From Roseovarius sp. (GTDB taxonomy: Bacteria; Pseudomonadota; Alphaproteobacteria; Rhodobacterales; Rhodobacteraceae), in contig JAOSKR010000001.1 of assembly GCA_027493545.1 (NCBI GenBank), positions 772,001 through 836,000 on the forward strand: a stretch of 64,000 nucleotides of DNA, written 5' to 3'. A program made the position numbers and the translations under genes. The stretch's first letter is position 1; each line of letters starts with the position of its first letter. Positions 52,793-63,749 of the stretch are shown here, one piece after another. Under the pieces are notes generated by a model. That model saw only the letters and a list, made by a program, of their open reading frames with translations. It searched no databases and was not told the DNA's origin.

Positions 52793-54115
52793 TCAGCCCG
52801 TCAGCGTTGCGTGGATGTCCTGCGCCGCGTCGCGGCCGTGGGCCACCGCCGTCACCGTCAGGTCTTCGCCCTGCCCGGTGCAGTCGCCCCCGGCCCAGAC
52901 GCCCTTGATACTGGTGCGCCCCGGTCCGGTGACGGCGATCCTGCCGCCGTCGCGCTCGGGCAGCCCGTCGCCCGAAAGCGTCTGGCCGATCGCCTTGAAC
53001 ACCTGGTCGGCGGCCAGGCGGAAGGTCTGGCCGGTGGGCTTGAGGTCGTCGTCGGTATATTCGAACTCGATCTCGCGCACCGCGCCGTTGCCGTGGATCG
53101 CCACCGGCTGCGCGTTGGTGACGATGCGCACGCCCCTTGAGGCCGCGAGATCCTGCTCATAGGGGCTGGCGTTCATCCGCTCGCGGCTGCGGCGGTAGAC
53201 CAGCGTGACGTTGAGCGCGCCCAGCAGACGCGCCTGCACGGCGGCGTCGATCGCGGTCATGCCGCCGCCGATCACCACCACGTCGCGGCCGATGGGCAGC
53301 GCCGCAAGATCGTCCGACTGGCGCAGCTCGGCGATGAAGTCGACGGCGTTCTCGATGCCGTCGGCGTCCTCGCCGGCAAGCCCCAGTGCGTTGACGCCGT
53401 CAAGCCCGACGCCGAGAAACACCGCGTCGTAGTCGCGCCGGAGCGTGTCGAGCGACAGGTTCTCGCCCAGCCGCTGGCCGGTCCTGATCTCGATGCCGCC
53501 GATCTGCAGCAGCCAGTCGACCTCGGCCCGGGCAAAGCCCTCGACCGTCTTGTAGGCGGCGATGCCGTATTCGTTGAGCCCGCCGGCCCGGTCGCGCCCG
53601 TCGAAAACCGTCACGTCGTGGCCATGCATCGCCAGCCGGTGCGCGCAGGCCAGCCCCGCCGGACCCGCGCCCACCACCGCCACGCGCCTGCCGGTGGGTG
53701 CGGCGCGGGTGTAGGGGTGGGGGCCTTCGGCCATCAGCGTGTCGGTGGCATAGCGTTGCAGCCGGCCGATCAGCACCGGCTTGCCCTCGGCCGCCTCGCG
53801 CACGCAGGCCTCTTCGCACAAGGTCTCGGTCGGGCAGACGCGGGCGCACATGCCGCCCAGGATGTTCTGGTCGAAGATCGTCCTCGCCGCCGCCTCGGGG
53901 GTGCCGGTGGCAATCTGGCGGATGAAGAGGGGGATGTCGATCGTGGTCGGGCAGGCGGTGATGCAGGGCGCATCATGGCAGAAATAGCAGCGGTCGGCGG
54001 CGACCAGCGCCTCGTGCGGGTCGAGCGGCGGGTGCAGGTCGGCGAAGTTGTCGGCGTAGTCCCCAGGCGCGAGCCGCCCGGCCACGATCCCCGGTGTGAA
54101 TGCGTTCTGGCTCAC
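52793..54115 (-). CDS. preT: NAD-dependent dihydropyrimidine dehydrogenase subunit PreT
   Basis: 440 aa from a GTG at 54115 with GGGGAGG six bases upstream. N-terminal Fe-S domain (C-Y-F-C-H-D-A-P-C-I-T-A-C-P and G-G-M-C-A-R-V-C-P-T-E-T-L-C-E-E-A-C), FAD site V-V-G-A-G-P-A-G-L-A-C, NAD(P) site VVVIGGGMTAIDAAVQARLL and C-terminal V-W-A-G-G-D-C-T-G-Q-G-E-D-L-T-V. GltD-like electron-input subunit for PreA. An operator-like palindrome lies about 60 bp upstream. Confidence 0.95.
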   Translation of the reverse strand: MSQNAFTPGIVAGRLAPGDYADNFADLHPPLDPHEALVAADRCYFCHDAPCITACPTTIDIPLFIRQIATGTPEAAARTIFDQNILGGMCARVCPTETLCEEACVREAAEGKPVLIGRLQRYATDTLMAEGPHPYTRAAPTGRRVAVVGAGPAGLACAHRLAMHGHDVTVFDGRDRAGGLNEYGIAAYKTVEGFARAEVDWLLQIGGIEIRTGQRLGENLSLDTLRRDYDAVFLGVGLDGVNALGLAGEDADGIENAVDFIAELRQSDDLAALPIGRDVVVIGGGMTAIDAAVQARLLGALNVTLVYRRSRERMNASPYEQDLAASRGVRIVTNAQPVAIHGNGAVREIEFEYTDDDLKPTGQTFRLAADQVFKAIGQTLSGDGLPERDGGRIAVTGPGRTSIKGVWAGGDCTGQGEDLTVTAVAHGRDAAQDIHATLTG

Positions 54116-54153
54116 GGATAACCTCCCCTGGCGGAACCTCGTGTCTTGATTCG

Positions 54154-54191
54154 AGTATGCCACAGGCTGATTTTTTATCAATTGGTAAAAA
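54154..54191 (-). promoter_or_regulatory. preT promoter with overlapping near-palindromic operator
   Basis: On the minus strand TTGATA (plus 54176-54181), 16-base spacer, CATACT (plus 54154-54159), about 39 bases from the GTG. Overlapping the -35 is TTTTTATCAATTGGTAAAAA (54172-54191), a 20-bp palindrome with one mismatched pair. The T-T-G-G-T core suggests a GntR/FCD-type or similar regulator, not encoded nearby. Confidence 0.55.
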
Positions 54192-54269
54192 TACTGGCGA
54201 TGTGCCAGCAAGCTCATGCCCCGGCGACGGGGGCCGGGGCAGGGCGGGGAGAATGGCGCGCGCCGGGCC

Positions 54270-55319
54270 TCAGCCGGTGCCGAGCGTCCGGGCGACGGCG
54301 CTATCGATGAACGCTTCGAGTTCGGCGCGCATGCCCGCGACGATGTCGCTGCGCGGCCTTGAAGGCACCGAGATCATCGCGTCGTCTCCGTGGGGCTGGA
54401 ATTCCAGCCGTCTGGCCAGCTGGTGCATCCGCGCGCCGCCGTCGATGCCTTCGCCGACGGGGATGAGCACGGTCTTGTCGAGGATGAGCGCAAGCGCGGT
54501 GAAGTGAAACGAGTTCGAGGCCACCGTTTCCGCGCCGATGAGGCGAGACAGCAGCCCCAGCGGCCCGCCGAGCGCCAGCCCGAAGGCGCGCGCGTCGCGC
54601 CAGTCGAAGTTGATGAACGAGGTTCGCCCGGCATCGAGCGCGTGCTCCATCCGCGCCGCCCACCTCCGCAGTCCGTAGCCGGCAATCACCGCCCCTTTCC
54701 CGCCGCCGGCGTTCGGGCCGGCGGTGGCGACGTTCCGGGCCAGCGTATCGGGCGTGAAGAGAAACGAGGGATCGGGCAACACGCTTCCCGACAGGCCGAA
54801 GCGATCGCGGAAATCGCGGGCCAGCCAGTCTTCGCGAAATGACAGCGCGTCGAAGCTGCCCAGCGCCTCGATGCAGCCGGGCGGAACCCGCGCGAGATCC
54901 TCGGGCCGGAACGTCGACATGGCAAGGCCGAAACGGGGGATGTCGGCGAGCGGGGGCAGGACGCTGCGAGACAGGTCCCGGCCAAAGAGCAGCCGGCTGT
55001 TCAGCACCTGATCGGAGCCCAGAAAGAGCGCGTCGATCCGCCGGCCACCAAGCGCGGCACCGACATCGCCGTCGGGGCCGAGATTGACGGTCTCCATGCC
55101 CACGCGCCGGCGGTCGCGGGCAAAGCTGCGGGCGCGCAGCCGGCCGACCATGCCCGAGGGTTTCCACGCGGTGCGCAGATAGTGCCGGGTCGGGTTGGGG
55201 TCGAGTTGGACGACCTCGATGCCGTGGACGTCCTCGAGCCGGCGTTGGGTCGCCAGCGCCTGCATGAAAGCGCCGAAATTGATGGCGGTCGAGAAAGTCA
55301 CGATCATCATGCGTGGCAT
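54270..55319 (-). CDS. Polysaccharide pyruvyl transferase family protein
   Basis: 349 aa. The start MIVTFSTAINFGAFMQALAT, IDALFLGSDQVLNSRLLFGR, GSVLPDPSFLFTPDTLARN, S-N-S-F-H-F-T-A-L-A-L-I-L-D-K and a final region M-H-Q-L-A-R-R-L-E-F match PF04230 (CsaB/WcaK type), which adds pyruvyl ketals to surface sugars. The usual S-x-R-x-H is S-N-S-F-H here, as in many CsaB-like members. No other polysaccharide genes adjoin it. Intact. Confidence 0.82.
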   Translation of the reverse strand: MPRMMIVTFSTAINFGAFMQALATQRRLEDVHGIEVVQLDPNPTRHYLRTAWKPSGMVGRLRARSFARDRRRVGMETVNLGPDGDVGAALGGRRIDALFLGSDQVLNSRLLFGRDLSRSVLPPLADIPRFGLAMSTFRPEDLARVPPGCIEALGSFDALSFREDWLARDFRDRFGLSGSVLPDPSFLFTPDTLARNVATAGPNAGGGKGAVIAGYGLRRWAARMEHALDAGRTSFINFDWRDARAFGLALGGPLGLLSRLIGAETVASNSFHFTALALILDKTVLIPVGEGIDGGARMHQLARRLEFQPHGDDAMISVPSRPRSDIVAGMRAELEAFIDSAVARTLGTG

Positions 55320-55473
55320 CGGCTGCGTTCTCCTGGACCGGACGGATCGATCAGTTCGTGCGCGACACTAGCGGCCGGCGTCGAGTGGTGAAAGGTTCAT
55401 GGGCCGGAAACGCGCTGCGTGTTGCCTTGGCGCGGCTGTCGCCCCGTCATTGCCCAGAATTGTGCCGGGCGGT

Positions 55474-55932
55474 TCAGCCGGCCCCGAGGCGTTTTTCCAT
55501 GAAGACCGAACTGGGATTGGGCCGATAGTCGCCGAAGGCCGCGCAGGGTGCGAAACCCGCGCGCCGGTAAAGGCGGATGGCGGCATCGAGCCCGCGGCCG
55601 GTTTCCAGACGCAGGCAGGCGAGGGCGTGGGCGCGGGCTTCGTCCTCGATGGCGCGCACCAGCGCCGCGCCGACGCCCAGGCCCCGTGCCGCGGGCGCGG
55701 TGAACATCGCCTTGATCTCTCCATACCCCTCGCGCAGGGCGAGCGCGCCGGTGCCGAGAACCTCGGCGCCGGCGCGAGCGGCGAAAAGGCGGATGTCGGG
55801 GGCGGCGAGCGCGTCGATGTCGAGGAAATGGTTGTCTTCGGGCGGAAACATCTCCTGCATCAGCGCATGGCCGGCTTCGATCAGGGCGCGGGGGCCCGGC
55901 GCGCGCGGATCGGCAGGTTCAACGATCAGCAT
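55474..55932 (-). CDS. GNAT family N-acetyltransferase
   Basis: 152 aa. Core G-Y-G-E-I-K-A-M-F-T-A-P-A-A-R-G-L-G-V-G-A-A-L-V (R-G-x-G-V-G acetyl-CoA loop), then L-R-L-E-T-G-R-G-L-D-A-A-I-R-L-Y-R-R-A-G-F, the PhnO/ElaA-like E-T-G...A...L-Y-x-x-x-G-F signature. Substrate unknown. The ATG at 55932 was chosen over a longer frame because the conserved domain starts there (MLIVEPADPRAPGPRAL). Confidence 0.88.
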   Translation of the reverse strand: MLIVEPADPRAPGPRALIEAGHALMQEMFPPEDNHFLDIDALAAPDIRLFAARAGAEVLGTGALALREGYGEIKAMFTAPAARGLGVGAALVRAIEDEARAHALACLRLETGRGLDAAIRLYRRAGFAPCAAFGDYRPNPSSVFMEKRLGAG

Positions 55933-56255
55933 CCGGCGGCCCTCGGAGCGATTGCCGGACCGGCGGCGGCTCGGGCGGGCATGGGGTCGAACCTTCCTTG
56001 TCCTGACGGCATCGCGCCCTGCGGCGGCGCGCCGTCTCTTGATCATGCCAAGGCCGCGGGCGGCAAGAGGTGTGCCGCTTGGGCGGATGGGCCCTTGCGG
56101 GCGGCGCTGTTGCAGGTGAAGCGCAATATCTTGTGGAAAACCCGTGCGTGTCACCCATATCCTGTGAATTGCCATTGACAGCCCATGCCTGTGCATTTCA
56201 CATGTCTCCCCAAAGATCGGCACGGCCGGCGGATCGGCGGTAAAGGGGCGCAGAA
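55933..56255. other. Divergent intergenic region, GNAT / smc
   Basis: 323 bp. Must hold promoters for both genes. A TTGCAGGTG-type element near 56111 and TATCCTGTG near 56158 could form part of the smc promoter, but I am not confident. No RNA gene or further coding region recognised; long antisense frames here are composition artefacts. Confidence 0.35.
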
Positions 56256-59200
56256 TTGCTGTTCACCAGGCTCAGACTGACGGGCTTCAAGAGCTTTGTC
56301 GATCCCACCGAACTGGTGATCGCCGAGGGGTTGACCGGGGTGGTGGGGCCCAATGGCTGCGGCAAGTCGAACCTGCTCGAGGCGCTGCGCTGGGTGATGG
56401 GCGAAAACCGCCCCACCGCGATGCGCGGCGGCGGCATGGAGGACGTGATCTTTGCCGGCGCGGCGACACGGCCGGCGCGCAATTTCGCCGAGGTGGCGGT
56501 CCATATCGACAATACCGACCGGCTGGCGCCGGCGGGCTTCAACGACACCGATCATCTGGAAATCGTCCGCCGGATCACCCGCGACGCCGGCAGTGCCTAC
56601 CGGCTCAACGGCAAGGAGGTGCGCGCCCGCGACGTGCAGATGCTGTTTGCCGATGCCTCGACCGGCGCGCATTCGCCGGCGCTGGTGCGGCAGGGGCAGA
56701 TCGCCGAGCTGATCAACGCCCGGCCCAAGGCGCGCCGGCGCATCCTCGAAGAGGCGGCGGGGATCTCGGGCCTCTACCAGCGCCGCCATGAGGCCGAGTT
56801 GAAGCTGGGCGCCGCGGAGGCGAACCTCACCCGCGTCGATGATGTGATCGAGCAACTGGCCGCGCAGCTGGCGCAGCTCGAGCGCCAGGCCCGCCAGGCG
56901 GCGCGTTATCGCCGCATCGGCGACGAACTGCGCCAGGCCGAGGGGCTGCTGCTGTGGCGGCGCTGGCGCGAGGCCGACAGCGCCTGCGCCGCCGCCGAGG
57001 GAGAGCTGCGCGAGCGCACGGCAATGGCCGCGCGCGCCGAGGCAGCCGCGCGCGAGGCCGGGCGGGCGCGGGGAAAGGCCGAGGAGGCGCTGCCGCAGCT
57101 GCGCGAGGAAGAAGCGATCGCCGGGGCGGTGCTGCAACGGCTGTCGGTGGCGCGCGATGCCCTCACCGAGCAGGAGCGCGGCGCGCAAGCCCACATCGAG
57201 ACGCTCGCTTCGCGTATCGACCAGATCGGCCGCGATATCGCCCGCGAGGAAAGCCTCAACCGCGACGCCGGCGAGACCATCTCCCGGCTCGAGGACGAGG
57301 CCGAAGGGCTCGCGGCGGCGGCGGAGGGCCACGACGCGCGCCTTGCCGCCGCGGCCGATGCTGCTGCTGCGGCGGCGGGTGCGCTGCAGCGGCACGAAGC
57401 GCGCCTGGCCGGGTTGACCGAGGACGTGGCCCGGCTCTCGGCGCGTCACCAGTCGGCCCGGCGCATGGTCGAGGACGGCCGCAAGACGGTCGAAAAGAAT
57501 GCGTCCGAGGCCGCCCGCGCCCGCAGCGCCGCCGACGAGGCGCGCGCCCTGCTCGAACGTGCCGGGCAGGACCACGCCGCCGCCGCCAGGGCCGAGACCG
57601 AGGCGGCGCAGGCCGCGCAGGCCGCCGACACGGCGCTCGAGCGCGCCGACGATGCCCGCACCGAGGCGCAGTCGCGCGAGGCCGATGCCCGCGCCGGCCG
57701 CTCGGAGGCCGAAGGCGAGGTCAACGCGCTTTCCGCCGAGGTCGGCGCGCTCGCCCGGCTGGTCGAGCGCGACACCGCCGAGGGCGGTCAACTGCTCGAT
57801 GCGCTGAGCGTGGCGCGAGGGTTCGAGAAGGCGCTCGGCGCGGCGCTCGCCGACGATCTGCGCGCCCCCGAGGTCGGCGCGGACGGCCCGTCGGGTTGGA
57901 CCCGGCTGCCGGATTATCCCGCCCCGCAGCCCTTGCCCGAGGGCGCGACGCCGCTCTCCGAGCATGTTCGTGCGCCCGATGTGCTGGCCCGGCGGCTGGC
58001 TCAGATCGGTCTGGTCGATGGCGATCGGGGACCGGCCCTGCAGGCCGCGCTCGCGCCCGGTCAGCGGCTGGTCAGCATCGAGGGTGATCTGTGGCGCTGG
58101 GACGGTTACCGGGCCTGGGCCGAGGACGCGCCTTCGGCCGCGGCGCTGCGGCTCGAACAGCTCAACCGGCTCGAGGAACTCAAGCAGCGGCTCGCCCACG
58201 CCAGCGCCCGCGCCGAAGGGGCGGCGCGCGCGCACGAGGCGCTGCGCGTCCGCCTCGCCCAGCTGACCGAGGCCGACAAGGCCGCGCGCGCCGCCCGTCG
58301 CGATGCCGATGCCGCGATGGCGGCGGGGAGCCGGGCGCTGTCGCGCGCCGAGGCCGACCGCAATCTCGCCGCCTCGCGGCTCGAATCGCTCACCCTTGCC
58401 GTCTCCCGGCACGAGGACGAGGCCGCCGCCGCCAGTGCCGCCCTGGCCGAGGCCGAGGCCGCACTCGCCGCGCTGGGCGATCTCGGGGCGCTGCGGGCCG
58501 CCGCCGAGGCCGCCCGCACGGACGTCGAGACGGCGCGCGGCGAGATGATGACGCGGCGCGCCGAGCACGACGCCCTGGTGCGTGAAGAGACGGTGCGGAC
58601 CCGTCGCGCCCAGGAGATCGGACGTGAGATCGACGGCTGGCGCGAACGGTTGCGGACCGCCCGTGCGCGCGGCGCCGAACTCGCGGAACGCAAGGCGGAC
58701 TTCGAGACCGAGTTGGCCGAGGCCCGCGCGCATCCCGGCCGGATCGCCCGGGAACGCGCGGAACTGGGCCACAAGATCGACGCCGCCGAGGCGCGCAGGG
58801 CGGCAGCGGCCGATGCCCTCGCGGCCGCCGAGGCGCGGCTGCGCGACGCCGTCGCCGCCGAACGCGAGGCCGAACGCGCCGCCGGCGGCGCGCGCGAGGC
58901 CCGCGCCCGCGCCGAGGCCCGCGCCGAGGCCGCCGGCGAGACCCGCAATGAGGCCACCGCCCGCATCCGCGACGAGCAGGAAACGACGCCAGCGGCGTTG
59001 CTCGAACGCCTCGAGGCCGATCCCGACACCATCCCTGCGGCCGAGGCCCTCGAAACGCAGGTGAACCGCCTCAAGCGCCAGCGCGAAGCGCTCGGTGCGG
59101 TCAACCTGCGCGCCGAGGAGGATGCGCGCGAGGTCCAGACCGAGCACGACACGCTGGCGGCTGAAAAGGCCGATCTCGAGGCCGCGATCCGCACCCTGCG

Positions 59201-59710
59201 CAGCGGCGTCGCCGCGCTCAACCGCGAGGGGCGCGAGCGGCTGCTGACCGCCTTCGAGCAGGTCAACGCCAACTTCGCGCTGCTCTTCGGCCACCTCTTT
59301 GGCGGCGGCGAGGCCAATCTGGTGATGGTCGAAAGCGACGACCCGCTCGAGGCCGGGCTCGAGATCATGTGCCAGCCGCCGGGCAAGAAGCTGGCCTCGC
59401 TGTCGCTCTTGTCGGGGGCGAGCAGACGCTGACGGCGCTGGCGCTGATCTTTGCGGTGTTCCTCGCCAACCCGGCGCCGATCTGCGTGCTCGACGAGGTC
59501 GACGCGCCGCTTGACGACGCCAATGTCGCCCGCTTCTGCGACCTGCTCGACGAGATGTGCCGCCGCACCGGGACACGGTTCCTGATCATCACCCACCACG
59601 CCGTCACCATGAGCCGGATGGACCGCCTCTTCGGCGTCACCATGGGCGAGCAGGGGGTCAGCCAGCTGGTGTCGGTCGATCTCAGGAAGGCGGAGCAGAT
59701 GGTGGCGTGA
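56256..59710 (+). CDS. smc: Chromosome segregation protein SMC (one frameshift)
   Basis: About 1151 aa from a TTG at 56256 with AAAGGGG upstream. N-terminal ATPase half: [42 protein letters not shown]. Two very long Ala/Glu/Arg-rich coiled coils flank a compact hinge (residues about 510-620). C-terminal half: signature [36 protein letters not shown] and T-H-H. The signature is split by a missing G in the run 59414-59418. Loads on DNA with ScpAB. Essential in most alphaproteobacteria, so probably an error. Confidence 0.94.
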
Positions 59711-59758
59711 TGTCCTGGAAATTTCCAGACCATGTCTGGATGTCCCGGCCTCTCCCGC

Positions 59759-62065
59759 TCAGGTAAACCGATTGTCCCTCGGAAACCCGCGCGGCGCCAT
59801 GCGGCCCGCGGTGGCGCGTTTGCCCAGCCATTCGGCGAGGTCGGTCTGGGTGCGGGTGCGCCCGGCCGGATCGAGCCAGCTCAGGCCGTCTGCCAGATCG
59901 AAGGTGGTGGCGTCGCTCAGGCCACCGTCCTTGTATTTCTGCAGCCGCACCCCCTTGCCGCGCGTCATCTCGGGCAACTCCGAGACCGGAAAGACCAGCA
60001 CCTTGCGGTTCTCGCCGACGCAGGCGACGTGATCGCCGGCGACCGGCCTGCAGACCCTGGCCCGCACCTCGCCGCGCACGTTCAGCACCTGCTTGCCGGT
60101 GCGGGTCTGGGCGACGACCTCGTCTTCGGGCACGACAAAGCCGTCGCCGGCTGAAGACGCCACCGGGGAGCCGCCCGCCGGGGCGGTGGATGAAGAGCGC
60201 CACGATGTCGGCCTCGTTGGGCAGATCGACCATCAGCCTGAGCGGCTCGCCCATGCCGCGCCCGCCGGGCAGGTTGGCCGCCGAGAGCGTATAGAACCGT
60301 CCGTTGGTGGCAAAGACCAGCAGGCGGTCGGTGGTCTCGGCATGGAAGGTGAAACGCGCACCGTCGCCATCCTTGAACTTCAGTTCGCGGCCGAGGTCGA
60401 TATGCCCGGTCATGGCGCGGATCCAGCCCATCTGCGAGCACACCACCGTGACCGGCTCGCGCTCGATCATCGCCTCGAGCGGCACCTCCTCGACCTCGCC
60501 GGCCTCGGCGAAACGCGTCCGCCTCGCGCCGCCGGGGTAGTCCTTGCCGAAGGTCTTTTTCACCGCCCTGAGCTGATCGGCCACCGCCGCCCATTGCCGA
60601 GCCTCGACCTCGAGAAGATCCTCGAGTTGGGCGCGTTCCTCCATCAGCGCGTCGCGTTCGCGCCTGAGCTCGATTTCCTCCAGCCGGCGCAGGCTGCGCA
60701 GGCGCATGTTCAGGATCGCCTCGGCCTGAACCTCCGTAAGCCCTTCCTCGCCGTCCGGGGCGGGGGCACATAGTCGCGCTCCGAGGTGGCGCGGACGAAC
60801 TTCCGCCCCCAGTCCTCGCGCATCAAGGCGGCCCTGGGGTCGTCGTCGTAGCGGATGATGTCGATCACCCGGTCGAGGTTGAGGAACGCGACGATCAGCC
60901 CTTCGAGCACCTCCAGCCGGTGGTCGATCTTTTCCATCCGGTGGCGCGACCGCCGGATCAGCACCTCGCGGCGGAAATCGAGGAAGGCGCGCAGCACCTC
61001 CTTCATCGAGCAGACCCTGGGCGTCACCCCGTCGATCAGCACGTTCATGTTGAGCGACACCCGCACCTCGAGGTCGGAGTTGCGGAAAAGCATGCCCATC
61101 AACATCTCGGGGTCGACATTCTTGGAACGCGGCTCGAGCACCAGACGCACGTCCTCGGCGCTCTCATCCCGGATGTCGGCGAGGATCGGCACCTTGCGGG
61201 TCTGGATGAGCTCGGCCAGCTTTTCCACCAGCCTGGATTTCGCCACCTGATAGGGGATTTCGGTGACCACCACCTGCCACTGGCCGCGCGGCAACTGCTC
61301 GACTTCCCAGGCCGAGCGCAGCCGGAACCCGCCGCGCCCGGTGCGATAGGCCCGGCTGATGCTCTCGGGGGGCTCGACGATGACGCCGCCGGTGGGAAAA
61401 TCGGGGCCCGGCACGTGATTGAGAAGCGTGTCGTCGCGCGCGTCGGGTGTCTTGATCAGGTGCAGGCAGGCATCGACCAGTTCGACGATGTTGTGCGGCG
61501 GAATGCTGGTGGCCATGCCCACCGCGATGCCGGACGAACCGTTGGCCAGAAGGTTCGGAAACGCCGCCGGCAGCACGACCGGCTCGGTCAGGGTGCCGTC
61601 GTAGTTGGGCCGGAAATCGACCGCGTTTTCCGCCAGCCCCTCGAGCAGCGCCTCGGCCACCGCCGTCAGCCGGGCCTCGGTGTAACGGCTGGCGGCGGGG
61701 TTGTCGCCGTCGATGTTGCCGAAATTCCCCTGCCCGTCGACCAGCGGATAGCGGACCGCGAAATCCTGCGCCAGCCGTGCCATCGCGTCATAGATCGCCG
61801 CGTCGCCGTGCGGGTGATAGTTGCCCATCACGTCGCCCGAGATCTTGGCCGATTTGCGAAAACCCCCGGTCGAATTCAGCCGCAGTTCGCGCATGGCGTA
61901 AAGGATGCGCCGGTGCACGGGCTTGAGCCCGTCGCGGGCATCGGGCAGCGCGCGGTGCATGATCGTCGAGAGCGCATAGGTCAGATAGCGCTCGCCGATG
62001 GCGCGGCGCAGCGGTTCGGCCACGGTTCCGGGGCCGGTATCGGGGTCGCCCAGCAGATCGCTCAT
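59759..62065 (-). CDS. parC: DNA topoisomerase IV subunit A (two frameshifts)
   Basis: About 768 aa. Breakage-reunion domain: [60 protein letters not shown] with the catalytic Tyr after A-S-R. Middle coiled region [20 protein letters not shown], then C-terminal beta-propeller blades ([40 protein letters not shown]). Frame changes near 60757-60766 (G runs) and near 60165-60176 compensate in length. Decatenates sister chromosomes with ParE. Start chosen at [20 protein letters not shown]. Confidence 0.93.
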
Positions 62066-62189
62066 GGCTGCGGTGATAGACCCGCGCTCCATCGGCGTAA
62101 AGCGCCAAGCGGGGCTTTTGACATGATGCGCGCGGGCGAATCGTGTAACGTCGTGTTCACCTTTGATCTGCCCCGGGGGATGCCGCGCG

Positions 62190-62827
62190 ATGTGGCGCTT
62201 CATTGCGACCTGTTTTGCCCTGCTCGCGCTGGCGTTCTACCTGCTGAGTGGTGGCGCCTCGTACACACCGGCGCCCGGCTCGCTTCAGGCTGTTCAGGCC
62301 GCGCGCGAGAGTGGGACACCCCAGGCCCGGACCGCGCCAGAGCGCCCCGCCGCGCCTTCGCGCAGCCCGGCCGAGGTCGAGGCGACGATGGACGAGTTGC
62401 GCCATGCCGAGGCCAGGACCGAGGAACTGTCGGTAACGCTGGCGTCCACGCGGCGCGACGCCGCCGGCATCATCGAGGCCGAGGCAAGCCGCCCCAAGGC
62501 CGAGTTGCTGGGCCTAGAACTGCCCGAGAGCATCGGCCGCATCGGGATCGCCGATAATTCCGAAACCCGCGAGGAAGACATCGAGGCCGCGCTCGCCTCG
62601 GCGCTGGGTCAGCCCGATTTCGGGCCGGCGCAGCTGCGCTGGGTCAAGGAAAACACCGTCGATCTGCGCACCGGCCCGGGTCTGAGCTTCGACACCGTGA
62701 CCCTGATCACCAAGGGCACCGAGGTGGCGGTGCTCGAAGACCCCGGCCACGGCTGGTTGAAAGTCCGGGTGACGGGGGCTATCAGTCGGGATGGGTGGCC
62801 GAATGGCTGCTGGTTGATCCTGACTAG
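62190..62827 (+). CDS. SH3-domain protein, membrane anchored (one frameshift)
   Basis: About 212 aa. N-terminal membrane helix ([20 protein letters not shown]), a Pro/Ala-rich linker, an acidic helical part, and a bacterial SH3 domain at residues about 155-210: [19 protein letters not shown] and [17 protein letters not shown], then in another frame [17 protein letters not shown] missing G in the run 62774-62778 causes the break. Probably binds cell-wall peptides in the periplasm. Divergent from parC across 124 bp. Confidence 0.85.
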
Positions 62828-62851
62828 GCAAAAGGCGGGCGTCCTTTCCGG

Positions 62852-63679
62852 ATGGACACCAAGAGCATTCTCATCACCGGGTGTTCCTCGGGCATCGGGC
62901 AGGACGCGGCGCGGGGGATGCGGGCGCGCGGATGGCGTGTCTTTGCCGCCTGCCGGGCTGAAAAGGACTGCGCGCGCCTGCGCGCCGAAGGCTTCGAAAG
63001 CCCGCGCATCGACTATCAGGACGCGGGCAGCATCGCTGCCGGGCTGGACGAGGTGCTTGCCGCCACCGGCGGGCGGCTCGACGCGCTTTTCAACAACGGC
63101 GCCTTTGCCTGCCCCGGCGCGGTCGAGGACCTGCCAACCGACGCCCTGCGCGCGATCTTCGAGGCCAATTTCTTTGGCTGGCATGAGCTGACGCGCCGGG
63201 CCATCGCGGTCATGCGGGGGCAGGGCGAGGGCCGGATCGTGCAGAACTCGTCCATTCTGGGGCTGGTGCCGGCGCGGTTTCGCGGCGCCTATGTCAGCAC
63301 CAAGTTCGCGCTCGAGGGCCTGACCGACACCCTGCGGATCGAGATGCGCGGCACCGGCATCCACATCGTCCTGATCGAGCCGGGGCCCGTGACCTCGAAA
63401 ATCCGCGAAAACGCCATCCCGCATTTCGAACGCTGGATCGACTGGCGGAACTCGGCCCGCCGCGACCAGTACAAGGCGGTCCTGCACCGGCTTTACGAGG
63501 ATCGCGGCCGTGATCCGTTCGAACTGCCGCCGGCGGCGGTGACGCGCAAGCTGGTCCGCGCGCTCGAGGCGCCCCGTCCCCGGCCGCGCTATTATGTCAC
63601 CACGCCGACCTATCTGATGGGGGCGCTGAGGCGGATGCTGCCCACGCGGGCACTCGACTGGATCATCTCCAAGGGCTGA
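62852..63679 (+). CDS. Short-chain dehydrogenase/reductase (SDR) family protein
   Basis: 275 aa classical SDR: I-L-I-T-G-C-S-S-G-I-G-Q-D (cofactor loop), D-A-L-F-N-N-G-A-F (N-N-A-G variant), I-V-Q-N-S-S-I-L-G, catalytic Y-V-S-T-K (Y-x-x-x-K) and I-E-P-G-P-V. The N-N-G-A form and the C-terminal Y-Y-V-T-T-P-T-Y resemble the bacterial 17-beta-HSD-like/YbbO group. Substrate unknown. Starts 24 bp after the SH3-protein stop. Intact. Confidence 0.92.
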   Translation: MDTKSILITGCSSGIGQDAARGMRARGWRVFAACRAEKDCARLRAEGFESPRIDYQDAGSIAAGLDEVLAATGGRLDALFNNGAFACPGAVEDLPTDALRAIFEANFFGWHELTRRAIAVMRGQGEGRIVQNSSILGLVPARFRGAYVSTKFALEGLTDTLRIEMRGTGIHIVLIEPGPVTSKIRENAIPHFERWIDWRNSARRDQYKAVLHRLYEDRGRDPFELPPAAVTRKLVRALEAPRPRPRYYVTTPTYLMGALRRMLPTRALDWIISKG

Positions 63680-63749
63680 TCTTTTCCCTTTCGCCTCCCC
63701 CGCCTTCCGCCCTAGATGGATGCCAAAGATCCGACGAAAGGCGCCGCCC

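Noticed and set aside
56151..59576. A 1141-codon minus-strand frame opposite smc
   Set aside because: Antisense shadow of the coiled-coil coding region; the sense strand has clear SMC motifs.
59369..59710. Separate small ATPase gene after smc
   Set aside because: It is the SMC C-terminal ATPase half in a shifted frame; one G added to 59414-59418 joins it.
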